A stretch of 64,000 nt of DNA from JAPWJZ01 sp966211335 (lineage in GTDB: Bacteria; Pseudomonadota; Alphaproteobacteria; Micavibrionales; UBA2020). Shown here in pieces: positions 16,537 through 23,817 of the stretch (within the stretch, counting starts at the first letter, position 1; each line of letters begins with the position of its first letter). The stretch spans positions 1,798,001 to 1,862,000 of the forward strand of contig CBIHNF010000001.1 in the NCBI GenBank assembly GCA_966211335.1. The letters are read 5' to 3'. Position numbers and translations under genes: made by a program. The notes beneath the pieces were generated by a model that saw only the letters and a program-made list of their open reading frames with translations, made no database searches and was not told where the DNA came from.

Positions 16537-17030
16537 TGGCGAAAAACAATTCAACAGCCGAAGCGCGGTTCAACTCTTTCAAAGACTTTTGGCCGTTTTA
16601 TCTATCGGAACATAAACAGAGCGCGACCCGTGCCATTCATCTGGGCGGCACGATCACAGGTCTCGCCGTGACGGTTGCGGCCGTGGTGGCAGGCGTCTGG
16701 TGGCTGCCCCTTGTGGGGCTTGGCGCGGCTTATGGCGCTGCCTGGACGGCGCATGCACTGATTGAAAAGAACACGCCGGCGACATTCAAATATCCCCTTT
16801 GGTCGCTACGCGGTGACTTTAAAATGCTGAAGCATTTTGTGACAGGTACCTTGCAGGCTGAAGTTGATCAGGCCTTGGGTAAAAAGGCTGCAGACCGCAG
16901 CCCGTCGGATCGGCCCGCCGCGACAATGCTGCAGCGGGTGAGGCGGCTGTCAGCCGATTTCCGGAATGCTGCTCAAAGAGCGTTTGGCAGCAAATGGCAT
17001 AAGACGCCGAAAACGACCCCAAAACCCTGA
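16536..17030 (+). CDS. DUF962 / Mpo1-like membrane protein
   Basis: A 164-residue protein with the DUF962 hallmarks FKDFWPFYLSEHKQSATRAI, HLGGTITGL, two hydrophobic helices, then HALIEKNTPATFKYPLWSL and GDFKML. The yeast relative Mpo1 is an iron-dependent dioxygenase for 2-hydroxy fatty acids. The conserved His residues are present here, but activity in bacteria is only inferred. Its ATG overlaps the stop of the I9-like gene by one base. The C-terminal tail is basic and low in complexity. Confidence 0.8.
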   Translation: MAKNNSTAEARFNSFKDFWPFYLSEHKQSATRAIHLGGTITGLAVTVAAVVAGVWWLPLVGLGAAYGAAWTAHALIEKNTPATFKYPLWSLRGDFKMLKHFVTGTLQAEVDQALGKKAADRSPSDRPAATMLQRVRRLSADFRNAAQRAFGSKWHKTPKTTPKP

Positions 17031-17049
17031 TTTGGCCATAATATTAACG

Positions 17050-17077
17050 TTGACAAGCGCTTATAAACCCTTATATT
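17050..17077 (+). promoter_or_regulatory. Strong promoter for rpsD
   Basis: A consensus TTGACA at 17050-17055 and TATATT at 17072-17077 with a 16-base spacer. The predicted start lies near 17084, leaving a leader of about 100 bases before the rpsD ATG. Confidence 0.7.
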
Positions 17078-17086
17078 CACCGGCAT

Positions 17087-17156
17087 TCCCGGGAAAGCGG
17101 GTGCAGGTCTTTTGGCCTGCAACCCCGTCATCTGCGTCGCAGGTGAACTACCGGGA
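17087..17156 (+). promoter_or_regulatory. Structured 5' leader of rpsD, possible S4 autoregulatory RNA
   Basis: The leader can fold by eye as a three-way junction. The closing helix is TCCCGG (17087-17092) with CCGGGA (17151-17156). The first arm is TGCAGG (17102-17107) with CCTGCA (17116-17121), extended by GGG/CCC and capped by TTTT. The second arm is ATCTGC (17130-17135) with GCAGGT (17139-17144). There is no U-run, so it is not a terminator. S4 represses its own operon through leader RNA in E. coli and Bacillus; a similar role here is inference. Confidence 0.45.
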
Positions 17157-17182
17157 CAATTGAAAAAAAGCGAGTAATATCA

Positions 17183-17797
17183 ATGTCTAAACGTCCTCAA
17201 GTCAAACACAAAATCGACCGCCGCCTTGGCGTTAACCTGTGGGGCCGCGCCAAGTCGCCCTTCAACAAACGCGAATACGGCCCCGGCCAGCACGGCCAGA
17301 ACCGCAAAAAACCGACCGACTTCGGTATCCAGCTCCACGCAAAACAGAAACTGCGCGGCTACTACGCCAACATCGGCGAGCGCCAGTTCTACCGCTATTA
17401 CGAAGAAGCGCGCCGCCGCAAAGGTGACTCGGGCCACAACCTGACCGAGCTGCTGGAGCGCCGCATCGACGCTGCGATCTATCGCATGAAAATCGTCCCG
17501 ACCATTTTCGCTGCCCGCCAGTTCGTCAACCACGGCCACGTGAAAGTAAACGGCAAGCGCGTGACCATTCCTTCGCTGTCCCTGAAAGACGGCGATACCA
17601 TCGAAGTGAAAGAAAAGTCGCGCACGCTGACTCTCTACATCACCGCGACGGAAGCGACCGACCGCGAAGTGCCGGCCTATGTTGAATTCGATGCCAAGTC
17701 CGGCATCGGCAAATTCATCCGCGGCCCGAAATTCGAAGAAATTCCGTACCCTGTCCGTATGGAACCGAACCTCATCATCGAATTCTATTCGCGCTAA
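17183..17797 (+). CDS. rpsD: 30S ribosomal protein S4
   Basis: Primary 16S rRNA-binding protein that nucleates 30S assembly. The 204-residue length is standard. It begins MSKRPQVKHKIDRRLGVNLW, contains EYGPGQHGQ and the S4 RNA-binding domain ERRIDAAIYRMKIVPTIFAARQFVNHG with VKVNGKRV, and ends LIIEFYSR. It is monocistronic: a consensus promoter and structured leader precede it and a strong intrinsic terminator follows. Codon use is strongly biased, as expected for a highly expressed gene. Confidence 0.98.
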   Translation: MSKRPQVKHKIDRRLGVNLWGRAKSPFNKREYGPGQHGQNRKKPTDFGIQLHAKQKLRGYYANIGERQFYRYYEEARRRKGDSGHNLTELLERRIDAAIYRMKIVPTIFAARQFVNHGHVKVNGKRVTIPSLSLKDGDTIEVKEKSRTLTLYITATEATDREVPAYVEFDAKSGIGKFIRGPKFEEIPYPVRMEPNLIIEFYSR

Positions 17798-17814
17798 GCG
17801 GCTGGAATTGATAC

Positions 17815-17849
17815 AAAAAAAGCCGTCCCTCCGGGGGCGGCTTTTTTTT
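17815..17849 (+). terminator. Intrinsic terminator of rpsD
   Basis: An 8-bp stem (GCCGTCCC with GGGGGCGGC, one G-U pair, 4-base loop at 17830-17833) flanked by an A-run on the left and eight T residues on the right, 17 bases after the rpsD stop. Confidence 0.9.
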
Positions 17850-17916
17850 GTGCCTTAACTGTTCTTAAAGCCCCCGCGACCTACAATTAATGTAGCTATT
17901 TCAAAGGGGGACTATC

Positions 17917-19185
17917 TTGCCCGAGACCGACAAACTGCCTGCCGAAAATCCGCCGGTTGTCATGGCGCAAAAAGCGCGCCGCACCGCGATTGATTACCGT
18001 TTTTTTGACGATTACGTCGAATACACCATCAAGGATTCCCGCGGCGACAAGGCGAGCTTCAATACCCGCTACGATGAATTACCAGGTGCTTTTGATTACC
18101 GCACGCTCCAGCTGCGCCGCACGCGGATGCTGGTTCCGGTATTGCTGGTCATGCTGATCACCATTTTAGCGCTGTTCCAGGATCCGGCGCATTCACTGGC
18201 AACCCTCGCGGGGTGCATTCTGCTGGGCGGCACCAGCCTTGGCCTGTCGTATTGGCTGCAGCACAGCCGCCACCGCGTCTACACGGCGCTGCCTGCCAAA
18301 AGCGGCAAGATACTCGTGATGAAGGATGCACATCATGACAAGATTATTGCAGAGCTCGCCGCCCGCCGGTTGAAGGCGCTGCGCCGCCTTGCCGTTATCG
18401 ACGGGCTCAACACCGCGCAGGCCGAGCTGAAAAAATTCACCTACCTAAAAGACGAAGGTGCGATTAGCGAAGAGGAGTTCGAAACATACCGACTGCGTCT
18501 TGGCCTTGCGCCGGAGCTGACCGCCAAAACGCCGAAGCCCGTTGGCGCTCCATTAACCTTGACGCAGAAAGCGTTCCTTTACGACAGCACTTTCAGCTTC
18601 TTCGACCGCCACCTCGGCTTTACGCAGGATGACGGCGCGCTGAATGCATTTAACATCTGGTATGCCGATTTGCCGCATGCCTCGGAATACCGCCGTTTTT
18701 CGAAGCGTGAATCTTACGGCTTCCTCGTTTTTATCGCCGGCATGATTATCGCGGTCGCGCTGCTGAATATCCATGCCGGTGACAATTACTACATCGGCAA
18801 TGAAGGATTGATACGGCTTTTGAAGGCGGCTGCGCTGTATGTGCCAGTGCTGGCAATTGCCGTTTATATGGCGCAGCGCCATACGCGAAAGGAATATACG
18901 ATCGTGCCGGTGCAGAAGGGCGCGTTGCGCATTTTGCAGGATGGAAAGCATGACGACATCCTCAACGAAATCCAGCGCCGGCGTCTCGGCGCGTTGCGCG
19001 AATATGCCGTGCTGAACCATTACAATTCGGCGCAGGCAGAATTGAAGAAATTCGCCTGGCTGAAAGAGCAGGGCGCGATCAGCGGGGAGGAGTTCGAGAA
19101 CTTCCGCCGCCGGATTGTCGATGATTTTGAAACCGCGCCGCCGCCCGCCGCCAAAGCGAAGCCGCCCGGCGAAACGCTTCACTAG
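17917..19185 (+). CDS. Tandemly duplicated membrane protein with two SHOCT-like modules
   Basis: A 422-residue protein made of two copies of one unit (about residues 22-200 and 212-405). Each unit has a short N-terminal segment (RFFDDYVEYTIKD / SFFDRHLGFTQDD), a pair of transmembrane helices, a basic stretch, and a SHOCT-like end: AELKKFTYLKDEGAISEEEF and AELKKFAWLKEQGAISGEEF. SHOCT is a short domain thought to mediate oligomerisation. The TTG start is chosen because AAAGGGGG lies about 6 bases upstream; an ATG 45 bases later is an alternative. Function unknown. Confidence 0.7.
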   Translation: MPETDKLPAENPPVVMAQKARRTAIDYRFFDDYVEYTIKDSRGDKASFNTRYDELPGAFDYRTLQLRRTRMLVPVLLVMLITILALFQDPAHSLATLAGCILLGGTSLGLSYWLQHSRHRVYTALPAKSGKILVMKDAHHDKIIAELAARRLKALRRLAVIDGLNTAQAELKKFTYLKDEGAISEEEFETYRLRLGLAPELTAKTPKPVGAPLTLTQKAFLYDSTFSFFDRHLGFTQDDGALNAFNIWYADLPHASEYRRFSKRESYGFLVFIAGMIIAVALLNIHAGDNYYIGNEGLIRLLKAAALYVPVLAIAVYMAQRHTRKEYTIVPVQKGALRILQDGKHDDILNEIQRRRLGALREYAVLNHYNSAQAELKKFAWLKEQGAISGEEFENFRRRIVDDFETAPPPAAKAKPPGETLH

Positions 19186-19188
19186 ATA

Positions 19189-19971
19189 TTACCTCTGTTT
19201 CCGCTTTCCCGTCAGGCAACTGAAGATGCCGTGCATGGTGCGCACATCCTGCGCCGTCATCTGGGAGCGGAAGAAATAATTGCGGATGTTTCTTAAAATT
19301 GTCGGGCGCTGTTCGGGGCTGCGGAAGAAACCGCCGTCATCCAGCTCGATTTCCAGCTGCTTCATCAGGTTGTCGACTTCGTCCTTGGTCGCGGGGGCTG
19401 TGTCGCCCATGGCGTTTTCGACTTCGGTCGTTTTAAACGGATTGTCGGCGGCGAGCCACGAGTAGCACACCAGCAATACCGCCTGTGCAAGGTTGAGGGA
19501 TGAAAAACCGGGATTCAGCGGGATGTTCAGAATAGCGTCAGCAAAGGCCACATCGTCGTTCTCAAGCCCCGTGCGCTCAGGTCCGAACATGATGCCGCAT
19601 TTCTGCTGGCCGCCTGCGTTGCGCTGGTGAACGAGTTTTACGGCGGCTTCGGCGGTGTAGATATCCTTTACGATGCCGCGGTTACGCGCCGTGGTCGCGA
19701 GGACGAATTCAAGGTCCTTTACGGCTTCCGCCGTCGTCTCAAAAACCTTGGCGTTGTCGAGGACGGCGATGGCGCCGGAGGCGGCGGCGATGGCGGCAGG
19801 GTTCGGCCATCCGTCGCGCGGTTTCACGATGCGGAGTTCGGTGACCCCGCAATTCAGCATCGCCCGCGCGCACATGCCGATGTTTTCACCCAGCTGCGGG
19901 GCGACGAGGATAACGGCAGGCGCAAGCGCCAGCATGGCATCCGCAGCTTTTGACGTATTGGTTCCGGCCAT
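19189..19971 (-). CDS. trmJ: tRNA (cytidine/uridine-2'-O-)-methyltransferase, TrmJ-type SPOUT enzyme
   Basis: A 260-residue SPOUT methyltransferase of the SpoU/TrmH class. Motif 1 is VAPQLGENIGMCARAMLNCG, motif 2 is IMFGPERTGLENDD, and motif 3 is IPLNPGFSSLNLAQAVLLV. These form the knotted SAM site. A C-terminal helical extension of about 90 residues is typical of TrmJ, which 2'-O-methylates position 32 in the tRNA anticodon loop. It lies 3 bases downstream of gltX in the same direction, so both probably share a transcript. Confidence 0.88.
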   Translation of the reverse strand: MAGTNTSKAADAMLALAPAVILVAPQLGENIGMCARAMLNCGVTELRIVKPRDGWPNPAAIAAASGAIAVLDNAKVFETTAEAVKDLEFVLATTARNRGIVKDIYTAEAAVKLVHQRNAGGQQKCGIMFGPERTGLENDDVAFADAILNIPLNPGFSSLNLAQAVLLVCYSWLAADNPFKTTEVENAMGDTAPATKDEVDNLMKQLEIELDDGGFFRSPEQRPTILRNIRNYFFRSQMTAQDVRTMHGIFSCLTGKRKQR

Positions 19972-19974
19972 GAA

Positions 19975-21312
19975 TTACGCCGCCTTCAAACGCTCCAGCA
20001 CGCGCTCGCGGCCGATGAGGGGGAGAAGGTCTTTGAGGTCCGGCCCGTGTTCCTGCCCGGTAATGGCGCAGCGCAGCGGCATGAACAGCTCTTTACCACG
20101 ACGGTTGGTTTTCGATTTGATTTCGTCGACCCATTTTTGCCAGGTGGTGTTATCCCAAGGCGCGGCCGGCAACAGGTCTGCCGCCGTTTTGGCGAAGTCG
20201 ACATCCTGGATAACCGGCGTCACAGGGCCTTTTGCCACCGCCCACCAATCCTTGATGTCAGAGAAAATTTCAAGGTTCGGACGCACCGCGTTCCAGAAGG
20301 CTTCATCAACACCTTCGAGCCCGAGGGCAACAAGGCGGTCTTTGACTTCCGCGAAAGATTTCTTGTGCAGGATTTTCGAGTTCAGGCGATACAGCTCGTC
20401 CTCGTCAAACTTCGGCAGGTTGCGTGAGAATTTGGCGAAGTCGAAATTATCGATGACTTCCTGCATGGTAAAGCAGGGCTCGATCGGGTCGGAGGTGCCG
20501 ATGCGGGAGACGAGGGAGATAAGCGCCATCGGCTCGATGCCGACTTCCTCGCGCAGGGATTTGATACCGAAGCCACCTTTGCGTTTGGAAAGCTTGCCGC
20601 CTTCCATATCGCCGAGCAGCGTGACGTGGGCGAGGGCGGGGGGCTTGGCGCCCAGCGCTTCGAACATCTGCACGTGCGTTGCGGTATTCGTCACATGGTC
20701 TTCCCCGCGCACGATGTGCGTCACTTTGAAATCGATATCATCGATGACAGAGCAAATATGGTACAGCGGGCGGCCGTCTTCGCGGACGAGGACGGGGTCG
20801 GACATATCCTTGCCGTGGAATTCGACGCGGCCGCGGACGAGGTCGTCCCAGACGATGGGTTCATGCAGCAGCTTGAAACGCCAGTGGGGCTTGCGGCCTT
20901 CGGCCTCAAATTTCGCCTTTTGCTCCGGCGTCAGTTTCAACGCCTCGCGGTCGTAGATCGGCGGCATTTTTTGCGAGAGTTGCACTTTGCGTTTCAGTGC
21001 CAGTTCTTCTTCCGTTTCGTAGCACGGGTACAGGCGGCCGTTGTCTTTCAGCTTCTGGATGGTGCGGGCGTAATCTTCGCCGCGGTCCCGCTGGCGGGCG
21101 AAGCTGTCCCAGTTCAGGCCCAGCCACTTCATGCCTTCCATGATGTCGGTGACGTTTTCTTCCGTCGAGCGGACGAGGTCGGTGTCGTCGATGCGCAGCA
21201 TGAAGGTGCCGTTGTTCTTGCGGGCCCAGAGCCAGACGATCAGCGCGGTACGGGCGCTGCCGACATGGAGCTTTCCGGTGGGGCTGGGGGCAAATCTTCC
21301 TGCGACAGTCAT
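19975..21312 (-). CDS. gltX: Glutamyl-tRNA synthetase
   Basis: A 445-residue class I aminoacyl-tRNA synthetase that charges tRNA-Glu (many Alphaproteobacteria carry two GltX copies, one of which may mischarge tRNA-Gln). The HIGH-type motif is FAPSPTGKLHVGSARTAL. The KMSKS-type motif appears as KLSKRKG, and the C-terminal anticodon-binding domain is complete. On the minus strand a TATAGT box lies 40-45 bases before the ATG, suggesting a promoter in the 103-base gap upstream. trmJ follows after 3 bases. Confidence 0.95.
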   Translation of the reverse strand: MTVAGRFAPSPTGKLHVGSARTALIVWLWARKNNGTFMLRIDDTDLVRSTEENVTDIMEGMKWLGLNWDSFARQRDRGEDYARTIQKLKDNGRLYPCYETEEELALKRKVQLSQKMPPIYDREALKLTPEQKAKFEAEGRKPHWRFKLLHEPIVWDDLVRGRVEFHGKDMSDPVLVREDGRPLYHICSVIDDIDFKVTHIVRGEDHVTNTATHVQMFEALGAKPPALAHVTLLGDMEGGKLSKRKGGFGIKSLREEVGIEPMALISLVSRIGTSDPIEPCFTMQEVIDNFDFAKFSRNLPKFDEDELYRLNSKILHKKSFAEVKDRLVALGLEGVDEAFWNAVRPNLEIFSDIKDWWAVAKGPVTPVIQDVDFAKTAADLLPAAPWDNTTWQKWVDEIKSKTNRRGKELFMPLRCAITGQEHGPDLKDLLPLIGRERVLERLKAA

Positions 21313-21415
21313 TTTTGAAGTCCTTTAGCGTTAATTCTGTCAGAAAATATACTATAGAAGCGCCCGAAACCCAAACTGAAGTTAGGTAAACTGGCAGGCG
21401 TATTTTAACATAATG

Positions 21416-21835
21416 TTACGGTTTGGGGCCGGATTTGGGCTTCATCCCCGATGTCGCCGCGGTGAATTGCGTGATGCGCCCGTTGGCGATTTCGAAGCCG
21501 GCTGATGTCAGCCGCGCAGAGAGCGTTTCCGCATCCAGCCGGACAAGGTTGGCAATATCATCTGTTTTCAGCTGCAGAAAATCGGAAGGCTTCAGGTTGA
21601 AGACAGTCTGCAATTCATCGGCCCAGTTGTTCGGCTCCGAATAGCCGCCGTAAATGATGATGTCGAGGGCGGTTGCGGCGTAGGCGGTCATGACGGTGCG
21701 CGCAGCTTCGGCGTCCGGCACCTTCGGGAATTCGCGCTCGAACTTCGCCGGTATCGCTTGCAGAAACTTCGTCATGCGGAAGTAACGGAACCAGTCTTCC
21801 GCATCGCTATAATCATCGGGCAGGCTATCCAGCAT
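21416..21835 (-). CDS. Hypothetical protein, overlaps its upstream partner
   Basis: A 139-residue soluble protein beginning MLDSLPDDYSDAEDWFRYF. I recognise no family. It is mostly helical in appearance, with an Ala-rich stretch (EAARTVMTAYAATALDIIIY) and a C-terminal half ending in a low-complexity PKSGPKP tail. The ATG at 21835 overlaps the end of the 21825-22262 gene by 11 bases in another frame, which favours translational coupling over a frameshifted single gene. The longer open frame upstream in this frame looks non-coding. Confidence 0.6.
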   Translation of the reverse strand: MLDSLPDDYSDAEDWFRYFRMTKFLQAIPAKFEREFPKVPDAEAARTVMTAYAATALDIIIYGGYSEPNNWADELQTVFNLKPSDFLQLKTDDIANLVRLDAETLSARLTSAGFEIANGRITQFTAATSGMKPKSGPKP

Positions 21836-22262
21836 TGCCGACCTTCCGCCGCGCGGTGTCCAGGTTGACGATTTTCGGCGCATGGCCATCGTCCGGGTGG
21901 CCGGTGACGGAGCCATTCTCGACGGTGTAAGCGAAGGCGCGGAACATGTCCTCCACCTCCCGTACGTCACGTTCCATAATGTCGGCGATCACCTGCGTCG
22001 GGACGTTGACAAGGTGATACGGGCGAAGGCCAAAGGTGGCGTAAAGGTAATCGCGGAAATTAAAATCCTTATTCTGTTCCTTCGCGCCCGTGCTGAGGGA
22101 CAGCGCGGCAGACAATTCGGCGCGCACCACGACGGGATAAAATTCATCCAGCGTGTGCGTGTGAATTGCCTCGGAAAAAAGTTTCTTGAAGGCCTTGGGT
22201 TCCGCGATCATCTTGCGGTATATCCCTTGCGCCTTCACGATGTTATCAAAAGTCTCCAACAT
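21825..22262 (-). CDS. Hypothetical protein
   Basis: A 145-residue soluble protein starting MLETFDNIVKAQGIYRKMI. No family recognised. Features are an amphipathic N-terminal half and FRDYLYATFGLRPYHLVNVP, then a short acidic stretch EVEDMFRAFAYTVENG. AGGGG precedes the start. It is followed, with an 11-base overlap, by another unknown gene (21416-21835); the two presumably form a functional pair. Codon use resembles the flanking housekeeping genes. Confidence 0.6.
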   Translation of the reverse strand: MLETFDNIVKAQGIYRKMIAEPKAFKKLFSEAIHTHTLDEFYPVVVRAELSAALSLSTGAKEQNKDFNFRDYLYATFGLRPYHLVNVPTQVIADIMERDVREVEDMFRAFAYTVENGSVTGHPDDGHAPKIVNLDTARRKVGNAG

Positions 22263-22318
22263 GCCCCTGAAACTCCCCTGTTTCGTTAGCTGTGCTTGAT
22301 TGTGTCAGTTTCCGGTCG

Positions 22319-23755
22319 TCATACTTTCAGGCTCTCCGCGTCATCCGCTTCGGCGCGGCGGCGCTTGTAGTGAATGGAAAGCTCGTCCGCAATCAGGAAC
22401 GCAAGCTCAAGCGCCTGTGATGCATTCAGGCGCGGGTCGCAATGCGTGTGATAGCGCTCTGCCAGAGTATCGTCCGTCACGTTATAGGCGCCGCCGACGC
22501 ATTCGGTCACATCCTGGCCTGTCAGTTCGAAGTGCACGCCGCCGGGGTAGGAGCCTTCGGCATAGTGAATGTCAAAGAACTGACGGACTTCGGAAAGGAT
22601 ATTGCCAAATTCGCGCGTCTTGTAGCCGCTGGTCGCAGTGCGCGTGTTGCCGTGCATCGGGTCGCAGCACCAGGTGACGATGCGTCCTTCGGACTGAATG
22701 GCCTTGATGAGGGCGGGTAAATGCTTGGCGACTTTGTCCTGACCCATGCGGCTGATGAGAGTGATACGTCCGGCTTCGTTGTCAGGGTTCAATACATCAA
22801 TCAGGCGCAGCATGTCGTCGGTCGAGAGGCTCGGGCCGCATTTGAAGGCGATGGGGTTTTTGACGCCGCGCAGGAATTCCACATGCGCGCCGTCCGGCTG
22901 GCGGGTGCGGTCGCCGATCCAGAGGAAATGCGCGGAAACGTCGTACCAGTCACCTGTCGTGCTGTCGACGCGCGTGAGGGCTTGTTCGTATGGCAGGAGT
23001 AGCGCTTCATGCGAAGTGTAGAAATCGACTTCGCGGATCTGCGGTGAATTTTCCGACGTAATGCCTGCGGCTGCCATAAAGGCGAGCGCGTGATCGAGCC
23101 TGTCCGTCACTTCACGGTAGCGGTCTGCAAGCGGGTGGTTCTTGATAAAGTCCAGCGTCCACTTGTTGACGCGGTGCAGGTCGGCGTAACCGCCGCTGGC
23201 GAAAGCGCGCACAAGGTTCAGCGTTGCGGCGGACTGGTTATAGGCCTGAATAATCCGCTTCGGGTCACAGCGGCGGGATTCCGCCGTGAATTCCGAACCG
23301 TTGATGATGTCGCCCTTATAGCTGGGCAGCGTGATGCCGTTCTTGGTTTCGTTGCCGTCCGTGCGCGGCTTTGCGAATTGCCCCGCAATGCGGCCGACTT
23401 TCACCACCGGCATGGCCGCGGCGAAAGTCATGATGACAGCCATCTGCAGGATGACGCGGAAGGTATCGCGGATGTTGCGCGGATGGAATTCGGCAAAGCT
23501 TTCGGCGCAATCGCCGCCCTGCAGCAGCACGGCTTCACCCGCCGCGACACGGGCGAGGGATTTTTTCAAGCGGCGTGCTTCACCCGCGAAGACGAGCGGG
23601 GGATAGTTGCTCAAGGTTTTTTCCACAGCCTCGAGTTCCGCAGGGTCATCGTATACGGGAAGCTGCACCGCAGGCTTGCTGCGCCAGCTGTCGGGAGTCC
23701 ACAGCGTCGAGGATTTTTTATCAGTCGTTTTATTTTCGGCAGTGACGGTGGCCAA
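22319..23755 (-). CDS. aroG: Class II 3-deoxy-7-phosphoheptulonate (DAHP) synthase
   Basis: Catalyses the first step of the shikimate pathway, condensing phosphoenolpyruvate and erythrose 4-phosphate. The 478 residues match the class II (plant/mycobacterial) type: WTPDSWRSKPAVQLP near the N-terminus, LLQGGDCAESFAEF, RIAGQFAKPRT, KCGPSLSTDDMLRLIDVL and WCCDPMHGNT near the C-terminal half, with metal-binding Cys, His and Glu in these blocks. The start is TTG with GGGGG 6 bases upstream, and a consensus-like promoter lies before it. Symbol use differs between organisms. Confidence 0.93.
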   Translation of the reverse strand: MATVTAENKTTDKKSSTLWTPDSWRSKPAVQLPVYDDPAELEAVEKTLSNYPPLVFAGEARRLKKSLARVAAGEAVLLQGGDCAESFAEFHPRNIRDTFRVILQMAVIMTFAAAMPVVKVGRIAGQFAKPRTDGNETKNGITLPSYKGDIINGSEFTAESRRCDPKRIIQAYNQSAATLNLVRAFASGGYADLHRVNKWTLDFIKNHPLADRYREVTDRLDHALAFMAAAGITSENSPQIREVDFYTSHEALLLPYEQALTRVDSTTGDWYDVSAHFLWIGDRTRQPDGAHVEFLRGVKNPIAFKCGPSLSTDDMLRLIDVLNPDNEAGRITLISRMGQDKVAKHLPALIKAIQSEGRIVTWCCDPMHGNTRTATSGYKTREFGNILSEVRQFFDIHYAEGSYPGGVHFELTGQDVTECVGGAYNVTDDTLAERYHTHCDPRLNASQALELAFLIADELSIHYKRRRAEADDAESLKV

Positions 23756-23789
23756 GATAATCCCCCAAGCGCTTGATTTTCAAGGGGTT

Positions 23790-23817
23790 ATTATACGGCT
23801 AATTTAGATTTTTTCAA
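23790..23817 (-). promoter_or_regulatory. Sigma-70 promoter for DAHP synthase
   Basis: On the minus strand TTGAAA (23812-23817) and a perfect TATAAT (23790-23795) are 16 bases apart. The -35 element overlaps the last codons of glnD. A short inverted repeat CTTGA/TCAAG lies between the -10 box and the TTG start and could be an operator, which is speculative. Confidence 0.6.

Noticed and set aside
19673..20956. 427-codon plus-strand frame opposite trmJ and gltX
   Set aside because: It spans two genes on the other strand and is Ser/Arg-rich without motifs.
21416..22262. Single gene broken by a frameshift
   Set aside because: Each part has a plausible start and ribosome context, and the 11-base overlap is normal for coupled genes; kept as two genes.
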